The notes beneath the pieces are model-generated. The model was not told the DNA's origin. It searched no databases and saw nothing but the letters and a program-made list of their open reading frames with translations. A program made the position numbers and the translations under genes. From NCBI GenBank assembly GCA_017424085.1, contig JAFPBP010000222.1, positions 1-6,517 on the forward strand: a stretch of 6,517 nt of DNA. The letters are read 5' to 3'. The stretch comes from Clostridia bacterium (GTDB lineage Bacteria > Bacillota > Clostridia > Oscillospirales > UBA644). This document shows, piece by piece, positions 1-5,774 of this stretch. Within the stretch, counting starts at the first letter, position 1, and every line of letters begins with the position of its first letter.

Positions 1-1963
1 ACCCCTCCCACAGATAGGATTTGGGGGCACGCAGGCGCAGTTCCGCCACCTGCTCGGGGGTCAGGGAGAAGAGATTCCCCGTCAGAGTCACGAAAAGAGC
101 GATATTGTCCCAAGGATCGTTGATCGTCCGCAAAAACGCCAGAACGCCGCAGACCTCGGGGGTGTCCAAAAAGGTCTGCCCCTCCGAGGACAGCAGGGGA
201 ATGCCGCAGGTGCGGAAGACCTCCTCGTAGATCTCCACGGCATTTTTGGTGGAGCGCAACAGAATCGCCACGTCGGAATACCGCAGGGGGCGGACGGCTT
301 TTTCGCCCTTGTCAAAGACGGTGGCGCCCCCGTCCACGGCGTCGCGGATGAGCTTGGCGCACAGAAGGGCGCAATCCTCATCGGTCTTGCTCTCGCAGGG
401 GAGAAGCAACAGCTCCGTATCGGGCTCTCTGCCCTCCCGCTCCCGCGGGGGCGGGAAGTCTTGGGTGGGGAGCAGGGTCGCTCCGTGACGGGCGGGGTAG
501 GGATTGCCCTCGTCGGCGCTCCGTCCGGGGATCAGAGCCTCGCTTTCATCGTAAACGATGCCGCCCAGCAGGGGAGAGAACAGCCCTCGGAAGAGGAAGT
601 TGGCATAGTCAAGGATGCCCGCACGGCTTCGGAAGTTCCGATTCAGCACGATCACCTTGGAATCGTCCTTTTTCCGCAGGAAATTGGCGGGGTTTGCCCC
701 TCGGAATCCGTAGATCCCTTGCTTCACGTCGCCCACCGCAAAGCAGTTGTCACGGGAGACGGCGCGGAACATAAGATCCTGCAGGTCGTTGGTATCCTGA
801 TATTCGTCGATGAGAATTTCATCGTATTCCTCCCGCTCCCGCAGGGCGATGGGGGAGGGGGTGAAGGTGCCGTCCTCGTAGGAATAGTCCTCCACCAAAA
901 GATTCAGCGCCAGATCGCTGAGCTGGGAAAAGCCGTAGGCGTTGCGCCGCCGCATTTCCTCCAGCACCCGACGGCGATGCTCCCGCACCGCATCCATGAG
1001 AAAGATCAGCGCAGGGCGAAGGCTTTCCAGATCGGAGCGGCAGGTCTCGGCGGTGAGGGTGAAGACCTCTTTTTGGAAGAAATCCTTCATTTTTTTACGG
1101 TATTCCCGATAGATCTCTTCTGCGTCGGTGGGATTTTTGGTGATGCGGGCGGCGGTGGGGAACTTGTACCCCGTCACGATCCCGCAGACCCGATCCCAGT
1201 CGGCGTCCTGCAGTCCTTGGCGCACTTGAGTGAGAAAATCCTTGTCGCTTTGCACCGATGCCATGCCCGCCGCCGCGTAGGGGGCTGCGGTCACCACCTC
1301 TTCAAACAATTCCTCATATGCCTCCACCGTGGGCAACAGAAGGGCACACAGGGCACCGATCCAATGGTCGGTCCCCTCCAGCCGCGCCTTCTGACGCTCG
1401 GTCCAGAGATCCCCGAAGGGCAGGGATTGGAGCTTTCGCGCCACCTCGGACAGGATGGCTTCGACGTTCTTTCCGTCGGTGTCTCCGCCGAAGAGGTGCA
1501 GAAACGCTTCAAATCCTTGGGGGAATTCGGTATAATATTCTTCGATCTGCTGCTGCAGCGCCGCCGCCCGCAGGCTGTCCTCCTCGGCGCCGTCCATGAC
1601 CGTAAAGTCGGGGGCAAGGTCTGCCGTCTGGAAATTGCGGCGCAGAAGATCCATGCCGAAGCTGTCGATGGTGCTGATCTTCGCCTTATAAAGCAACAGG
1701 CTCTGACGGCGCAGATGGGCGTTTTGGGGCTGTTGTGCCGCCAGCGCCGCCAGGTCACGGGCGATGCGGGTCCGCATTTCCGCGGCGGCGGGACGGGTGA
1801 AGGTGACGATCAAAAGCCGATCCAGATTGCCTCCCCGCTCCACGAATTCGGTGACGCGGGCGGACAGAACGGCGGTTTTCCCCGATCCTGCGGCGGCGGA
1901 GACCAGAATGTTCCCCCCGCGGGTGCGGATGGCTTGCAGCTGTTCCTCAGTCCATTGGGGCAT
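1..1963 (-). CDS. addA: AddA, ATP-dependent helicase/nuclease subunit A (N-terminal part, cut by window edge)
   Basis: AddA is the motor subunit of the AddAB helicase-nuclease, which unwinds and resects double-strand DNA ends in the cytoplasm to prepare 3' tails for RecA. The 654 codons present show the superfamily 1A helicase motifs in order: Walker A AAAGSGKT (residues 23-30), motif Ia TFTRPAAAEM (54-63), Walker B DEYQD (386-390), motif III VGDVKQGIYGFRG (410-422), motif IV NFRS (443-446), and the UvrD C-terminal-type stretch starting YSDVAILLR (562). Family members are about 1200 residues, so roughly the second half, including the RecB-type nuclease domain, lies beyond position 1. The ATG at 1963 is chosen because a full AGGAGGTGA ribosome binding site lies just upstream and the Walker A motif sits near the N-terminus as expected. 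The start overlaps the end of addB by 17 nt, which suggests translational coupling. Motif Ia has Arg-Pro at 57-58 where Asn-Ala or Asn-Lys is usual; the other motifs look intact, so an active enzyme is expected. Confidence 0.97.
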   Translation of the reverse strand, partial: MPQWTEEQLQAIRTRGGNILVSAAAGSGKTAVLSARVTEFVERGGNLDRLLIVTFTRPAAAEMRTRIARDLAALAAQQPQNAHLRRQSLLLYKAKISTIDSFGMDLLRRNFQTADLAPDFTVMDGAEEDSLRAAALQQQIEEYYTEFPQGFEAFLHLFGGDTDGKNVEAILSEVARKLQSLPFGDLWTERQKARLEGTDHWIGALCALLLPTVEAYEELFEEVVTAAPYAAAGMASVQSDKDFLTQVRQGLQDADWDRVCGIVTGYKFPTAARITKNPTDAEEIYREYRKKMKDFFQKEVFTLTAETCRSDLESLRPALIFLMDAVREHRRRVLEEMRRRNAYGFSQLSDLALNLLVEDYSYEDGTFTPSPIALREREEYDEILIDEYQDTNDLQDLMFRAVSRDNCFAVGDVKQGIYGFRGANPANFLRKKDDSKVIVLNRNFRSRAGILDYANFLFRGLFSPLLGGIVYDESEALIPGRSADEGNPYPARHGATLLPTQDFPPPREREGREPDTELLLLPCESKTDEDCALLCAKLIRDAVDGGATVFDKGEKAVRPLRYSDVAILLRSTKNAVEIYEEVFRTCGIPLLSSEGQTFLDTPEVCGVLAFLRTINDPWDNIALFVTLTGNLFSLTPEQVAELRLRAPKSYLWEG

Positions 1964-4900
1964 GGTCGGTCACCTCCTCGTCGATGAGAGCGTTGCGGGG
2001 CTCGGGATGGCGGCAATAGTCCTTCAGATCGCAAAAACGGCAGGATTCATAGTCCCGTCCGATGGCGATGGGATTTTTATCAATGGCGCCCCTGTGCAGG
2101 GAATCGCCCATTTTCTGCAAAAGCAGAGTGATGTCTTCAAACAATTTTCCGAAGGCGGCTTCGGTGATCAGATAGGGGGACGAGGACTTGACGATCCGCA
2201 GATAACGGCGGTCGGGGGTATCGTCCATGGCGTGCAGGATCGAATCGTCCTTCAGATAGACGCCCGAGCGGACGGTTGCCGCCTCCCACGCCTCTTGAAG
2301 CTCCTCCTCGCTCTGATCCCGCGTGCCCGCCACGGGGGCGGTCTTGGCGCTCACGTACTGCACCCCCGCGGGGACGCAGTTTTCGTTGGGGTACAGATTC
2401 TGGCGCAACGCAAGAAGGTACATGAGCATCTGAACGTCGATGCCGTTCTGCACGTGGCGGAAGTCGAATTTCTTGCTTCCCGTTTTATAGTCCACCACCC
2501 GCAGGTATTTTTTGCCGTCCTGCTCGTAGGCGTCCACCCGATCCACCGCGCCGATCACCGAAATGGAGCCCCGCTCCAGAGGGATGACCGTGGCGGGCAC
2601 GGGGTTCTCGCCCATGCCGATGCCCTGCTCGAAGGCGACGGGCACGAATTTCGAGGCGGCAAATTCCTTTCGGAACATGCGAAGCAAGCCCTCGATCTTT
2701 TTCATCAGGGCGTCAAAATAGCTCTTCATGGGGGCAGGCGGAGTGTCGTCCCCGTAGAACCGCTTCAGAAGGTCCGCGCCGTAGGCGACGATGCGATCGT
2801 GCAGATCCTCCTCGTCAAAGCCCTCGGCAATGAATTTTTCCAGCGCCTCGTGGACGATGGTCCCCTTCTGCAACGGATCCAGCCCTGCGTTGCGGGCGGG
2901 ACGGATGCCCAAGCCGTAGTTGAGGAAGTATGCGTAACGGCATTGGTGATAGGTGTTCGCCCTGGTGGCGGAGATGCGAAGGGCGTCGGGGTAGATCCTC
3001 CGCGCCGTTTCGGGGGACAGGGTAATTTCTTGGCGGCGGGAGAGAAGCCCCTCGTAGGCGGGCTTTTGTGCAAAATAGTCCCCCAGCTCGGTGACGGGGG
3101 TGCGGGTGTGCAGGGCAAAGGCTGCCCGCTCCCGCTGAATGCGATCCTTGAGGCTTGCGGGGTCGGAGAGGGAAAAGCGTTGGGTCTTCAGTCGGGGGAA
3201 GATCCGCCGCACCGAATCGATCACCGCCGAGGGGGCGGCTTCTTCGCCGATGACCGCCGCATAGGAGAGGTACAGCTCCTCCCGCGGGGCGGTGAGGGTG
3301 GCGTAGCAATAATACATTTCATGCAGGATCTTGTCCTCGGTGGTGTCTCCCGGATCGTACTGCGCCAGCTGTTGGCGGTCCCGATCGGTGAGAAGGCGGT
3401 TGTCGTCCACGTTTTTGGGGAAAACCCCCTCGTTGAAGCCTGCGGCAAAGACGCAACGGGGAGAGATCATGGGCAGGGTCTCGGGGGAGCCCGCCACGAC
3501 CTCGTCCAGAGAGGTGGGAAGAATGGCAAGATCGTGGGTGTCGATGACCGCAAAGAACAGATCGCGGTATTCCTTCAGAGACACTTCATCGTCCCCCGCC
3601 GTCAGCACCATTTCGTCCAGCGCCAGCATCAGCTGCTCATAGACCTTCTTCTGACGGGCGGCAAGCTCGTATTCCTTATAATCCCGATAGTCGCGGGCAT
3701 TCTGCTCCAGCCGCTCGGGAACGCCCAGGGCGGTCAGGGTCTCGTACAGGGCAAGGGAGATCTCCCGCACGGTTGCCCTTTGGGCTTGGGCTTTGAATTG
3801 GGTCACCGTGTCGGTCACCCGTTGCCGTACCGCCTCGGCGCGCAGCCTCAGCGCCTCTTCCTCGGGGGATTCTTCTTCGGTAAAGCCTCCCATGGGACGG
3901 TTGAAGGGGGTGAAAAAGCGATTGTAATTCACGCCCCAGACGTTCACGTACCGCTCAAACAGGGCAGCGTCCTCGGGGGTGGCGCAAAAGCCGCTCTTGA
4001 CGAACGCCAGCACCTGATCCCGATGCATGCCCTCCGACGCCATGGAAAACAGGGCGACGATCAGCGGCATGGGATTGCGCTGACGCAGGGGCGTTTTGCG
4101 GTGGTAGAACAGGGGAATTTCGTATTGATCGAAAACGGGGTCTAAGATCCCCGCGTAATCCTCCAGGGAGCGGACGATGACCGTGAAATCGGAATACCGC
4201 ATCCCCTCCTCCCGCACCTTGCGGGCAATGGTGGCGGCGATCTGCTCGATCTCGTCAAAGCGGTCGGCGCCGCAGAAGAGATGCACGTCCTTGGGGGGAT
4301 GGGGGCAGGTCTCGCCCGTGGGCAGGACCGTTTCCCGCTCCAGCAGGGCAAACTCCTCCGAATCGAAGGAGGCGTTTTTCTGCAGATTGATCACGTGACA
4401 TTCCTCGCCCATGCGCTTGCAGTAGGCGATCAGCTTTTGCGCCTCGCCCGCCGCATCTGCGGTGGCGGGGGAGCGGGCGGGATCGGTGGTGTCGGTGGGC
4501 AGGGTGACGGTTACGTGCGCCCCGTTTTTCACCATCTGCAAAAGGACCTTCCGTTCCCGATTGTAAAAGGAGCGGAAGTTCGCCGCATAGACCCGCTCGC
4601 CCTCAAAATCCCCCGTGTCTTCCAGCAGGGTGCAGAGGCGGGCGGGGGCGTCGTCGGGGTCGGCGTAGTTCTGGTCCAGATAGCCCTCGTAGACCTGTCG
4701 GATCATGGCGATATCGTATAATTTATCGTTTCCCTCCCGCTTGGCGGTGTCCATCAGCTCGTCGGCGGAGATCCCCGCCGCCTTCAGCTCCTTGACCGCC
4801 CCCAGAAGCAGGGGCAAAAAGCGGGGATTTCGGTAGGTTGCGGGGAAATAGCGCAGGGAGGGGGAGACTGCGTCAAAGGCTTTTTTCATTAAGACCGTTT

Positions 4901-5168
4901 TGCCCCCCTCGCCCAAAAAGCGGGGGGCTTTTCCGTGGGCGGCAAAGCGGGTGCGCGCCAGAGATTTGATGGAGGTGACGTTCAGGGAACGGGCGCGCTT
5001 TTCTCCCAGACGGGTCAGAAAGAAATTCTCCGACGCCACGGTATACTGGTCGGGGACCAGCAGAGTCACGGGGGCGTCGGGGCAGTCGTCAAGATATCGG
5101 GCGATGTCATCGGCAAGATAGCCGATCTTTCCGCATCCTACCCGCCCCAAAATCAAGGTCAGCGGCAC
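1947..5168 (-). CDS. addB: AddB, helicase-nuclease subunit B with Fe-S cluster (complete)
   Basis: AddB partners AddA in end resection. In the B. subtilis enzyme it carries an inactive helicase fold that recognises Chi, plus a nuclease that cuts the 5'-ended strand. The 1073-residue product is slightly shorter than B. subtilis AddB (about 1166). Visible in order: a Walker A-like loop GRVGCGKI (8-15), VPDQYT (38-43), Cys743 in YHQCRYAYF, GTIVHEALEKF (769-779) with the nuclease His, AVDRVD (874-879), the nuclease core VVDYKTG (891-897, Asp893 and Lys895), and QMLMYL (913-918). The C-terminal cysteines are C1043, C1046 and C1052 (C-x2-C-x5-C), which with Cys743 form the expected 4Fe-4S staple around the nuclease. 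All nuclease and cluster residues are present. The GTG start at 5168 is preferred because AAAGGAGG lies 8 nt upstream and the Walker A loop then begins at residue 8. It follows the 62-aa membrane protein gene by 18 nt. Oddity: Ile15 replaces the Thr/Ser that normally follows the Walker A lysine. Confidence 0.97.
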   Translation of the reverse strand: MPLTLILGRVGCGKIGYLADDIARYLDDCPDAPVTLLVPDQYTVASENFFLTRLGEKRARSLNVTSIKSLARTRFAAHGKAPRFLGEGGKTVLMKKAFDAVSPSLRYFPATYRNPRFLPLLLGAVKELKAAGISADELMDTAKREGNDKLYDIAMIRQVYEGYLDQNYADPDDAPARLCTLLEDTGDFEGERVYAANFRSFYNRERKVLLQMVKNGAHVTVTLPTDTTDPARSPATADAAGEAQKLIAYCKRMGEECHVINLQKNASFDSEEFALLERETVLPTGETCPHPPKDVHLFCGADRFDEIEQIAATIARKVREEGMRYSDFTVIVRSLEDYAGILDPVFDQYEIPLFYHRKTPLRQRNPMPLIVALFSMASEGMHRDQVLAFVKSGFCATPEDAALFERYVNVWGVNYNRFFTPFNRPMGGFTEEESPEEEALRLRAEAVRQRVTDTVTQFKAQAQRATVREISLALYETLTALGVPERLEQNARDYRDYKEYELAARQKKVYEQLMLALDEMVLTAGDDEVSLKEYRDLFFAVIDTHDLAILPTSLDEVVAGSPETLPMISPRCVFAAGFNEGVFPKNVDDNRLLTDRDRQQLAQYDPGDTTEDKILHEMYYCYATLTAPREELYLSYAAVIGEEAAPSAVIDSVRRIFPRLKTQRFSLSDPASLKDRIQRERAAFALHTRTPVTELGDYFAQKPAYEGLLSRRQEITLSPETARRIYPDALRISATRANTYHQCRYAYFLNYGLGIRPARNAGLDPLQKGTIVHEALEKFIAEGFDEEDLHDRIVAYGADLLKRFYGDDTPPAPMKSYFDALMKKIEGLLRMFRKEFAASKFVPVAFEQGIGMGENPVPATVIPLERGSISVIGAVDRVDAYEQDGKKYLRVVDYKTGSKKFDFRHVQNGIDVQMLMYLLALRQNLYPNENCVPAGVQYVSAKTAPVAGTRDQSEEELQEAWEAATVRSGVYLKDDSILHAMDDTPDRRYLRIVKSSSPYLITEAAFGKLFEDITLLLQKMGDSLHRGAIDKNPIAIGRDYESCRFCDLKDYCRHPEPRNALIDEEVTDHAPMD
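1970..1979 (-). promoter_or_regulatory. Ribosome binding site of addA inside addB
   Basis: Read on the minus strand this is GAGGAGGTGA, an essentially full match to the 16S rRNA 3' tail, 6 nt before the addA ATG (9 nt from the AGGAGG core). It lies wholly within the addB reading frame, encoding the Glu-Glu-Val-Thr near its C-terminus, so ribosomes finishing addB can reinitiate on addA. This fixes the addA start at 1963 and suggests coupled synthesis of the two subunits. Confidence 0.85.
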
Positions 5169-5176
5169 GGGGATCT

Positions 5177-5184
5177 CCTCCTTT
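5177..5184 (-). promoter_or_regulatory. Ribosome binding site of addB
   Basis: The minus strand reads AAAGGAGG, 8 nt before the GTG at 5168. This strong site supports the GTG start of addB. It begins directly after the stop codon of the 62-aa gene (TGA at 5189-5187), so termination and initiation may be coupled. Confidence 0.85.
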
Positions 5185-5186
5185 CA

Positions 5187-5375
5187 TCACGGCAGATTGC
5201 GCCAAATGTTCCATAAGACCCAAAACAGAAAAATTCCGCAGAACGAGACCGTTTTCCCCACCTGCAGGGCGCGGGGGGAGTCTTGTCCCTTCAAGGCGTT
5301 GCGGTACCCCAGGGAGAGAAAAACCAGCAAGCCTGCCGTACAGACTCCCGTGAGGATCAGAAAAAGCATTTCCAT
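5187..5375 (-). CDS. Small two-helix membrane protein of unknown function (62 aa)
   Basis: I do not recognise the family. The 62-residue product has a hydrophobic helix at about 4-22, a short polar loop with several basic residues (YRNALKGQ near 24-31, then PRALQVGK near 34-41), and a second hydrophobic helix at about 43-58 rich in Phe and Trp (FLFWVLWNIW), ending NLP. This is a hairpin-type membrane protein without obvious catalytic residues. It begins 1 nt after the stop of the DUF2752 gene and ends 18 nt before addB, so it is very likely read from the same transcript. A purine-rich GGGAGGGAG lies 5 nt upstream of the ATG at 5375; an in-frame ATG two codons later is a possible alternative start. 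It is accepted as real because of its tight packing between two genes, its ribosome binding site and its coherent hydrophobic pattern. A role in DNA repair would be guesswork. Confidence 0.75.
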   Translation of the reverse strand: MEMLFLILTGVCTAGLLVFLSLGYRNALKGQDSPRALQVGKTVSFCGIFLFWVLWNIWRNLP

Positions 5376-5376
5376 G

Positions 5377-5727
5377 TTATCTCCCTCCCGGCGTGGAGCC
5401 GTTCCAGCCCAAGGCGTATTCCAGCAGAGAGAGGGGGCGCTTTGTGAGGGTGATAAAGGCGTCCTGCCCCATGATCCCCAGCGCCGCGGGGAACAAAACC
5501 GTACAGAAGACGGCGTTCAATTCGAATGCAGCCGCAAATTGCCCCTTCATCAGCAGGGTCACGGCACGGGTCACCCCGCATCCGGGGCATTGGAGCCCCA
5601 GCGCCGCCGAGGGACAAAGAAAGATCCCGTCCGCCGCCGCCTCGTAGGGCAGGACGGCGAAAAAGAGCAGGATCAGTAGATAAAAAACCAACCGAAGCCA
5701 ACGGTTGCGTTGGGTGTTTTTCTGCAT
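5377..5727 (-). CDS. DUF2752 family membrane protein (116 aa)
   Basis: This matches the DUF2752 pattern: a cysteine-proline, then GLQCPGCGVTRA, then a short hydrophobic segment and an Asn at the spot where family members usually have Asn-Pro. Here these are C38-P39, G44 to A55 with C47 and C50, the stretch LLMKGQFAAAFELN (58-71), and N71-A72 with the proline absent. Hydrophobic segments lie at about 10-27 and 72-87, so it is probably an inner-membrane protein with a basic N-terminus inside. The conserved CPGCG motif suggests metal or thiol chemistry, but the family's function is not established to my knowledge. The ATG at 5727 has AAGAGAGG 4 nt upstream. It is the first gene of the minus-strand string leading to addB and addA and diverges from sigG across 47 bp. 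Its stop is 1 nt from the next start. The family call is firm; the function is unknown. Confidence 0.88.
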   Translation of the reverse strand: MQKNTQRNRWLRLVFYLLILLFFAVLPYEAAADGIFLCPSAALGLQCPGCGVTRAVTLLMKGQFAAAFELNAVFCTVLFPAALGIMGQDAFITLTKRPLSLLEYALGWNGSTPGGR

Positions 5728-5753
5728 AAAACCTCTCTTGAAAACAAATACTG
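5724..5753 (+). promoter_or_regulatory. Candidate SigF-type forespore promoter of sigG
   Basis: In B. subtilis sigG is transcribed in the forespore by SigF, whose promoters resemble GYWTA, 15 nt, GGnrAnAnTw. Here GCATA (5724-5728) is followed by exactly 15 nt and then ACAAATACTG (5744-5753). This matches the conserved A, A and T of the -10 element but lacks the leading GG and the final A/T. The predicted transcript start near 5760 would leave a very short leader with the ribosome binding site almost at its 5' end. The -35 element overlaps the start codon of the divergent DUF2752 gene. It is a by-eye match, so confidence is modest. Confidence 0.35.
5732..5739 (-). promoter_or_regulatory. Ribosome binding site of the DUF2752 gene
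   Basis: The minus strand reads AAGAGAGG followed by TTTT and the ATG at 5727. The 4-nt spacing is short but the site is the only purine-rich stretch here. I found no convincing SigA-type -35/-10 pair for this operon in the intergenic gap; its promoter may lie inside the sigG coding region or be non-canonical. Confidence 0.55.
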
Positions 5754-5760
5754 AGTGAAA

Positions 5761-5766
5761 AGGGGG
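5761..5766 (+). promoter_or_regulatory. Ribosome binding site of sigG
   Basis: AGGGGG lies 8 nt before TTG 5775 and 11 nt before TTG 5778, favouring the former as the start. It is weaker than the AGGAGG sites of addA and addB, and with a TTG start it may keep sigG translation low. The ATG at 5767 directly after it is out of frame with sigG. Confidence 0.6.
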
Positions 5767-5774
5767 ATGATTGC

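Noticed and set aside
435..456. 22-bp near-perfect G+C-rich palindrome within addA
   Set aside because: It has one mismatch and no loop, so it cannot form a normal hairpin terminator. It lacks a T-tract, lies in the linker after the first helicase domain of addA, and is explained by Arg-Glu repeats in G+C-rich codons.
461..1987. 508-codon open frame on the plus strand opposite addA
   Set aside because: It is in codon register with addA and is explained by the same codon bias. It shows no domain or ribosome binding site support.
1764..4145. 793-codon open frame on the plus strand opposite addB and the start of addA
   Set aside because: Over addB its codons are exactly in register with addB codons on the other strand, so it stays open simply because addB avoids TTA, CTA and TCA codons. 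It ends where addB uses a TTA leucine codon. The translation has no recognisable domain, while the opposite strand encodes the full AddB motif set.
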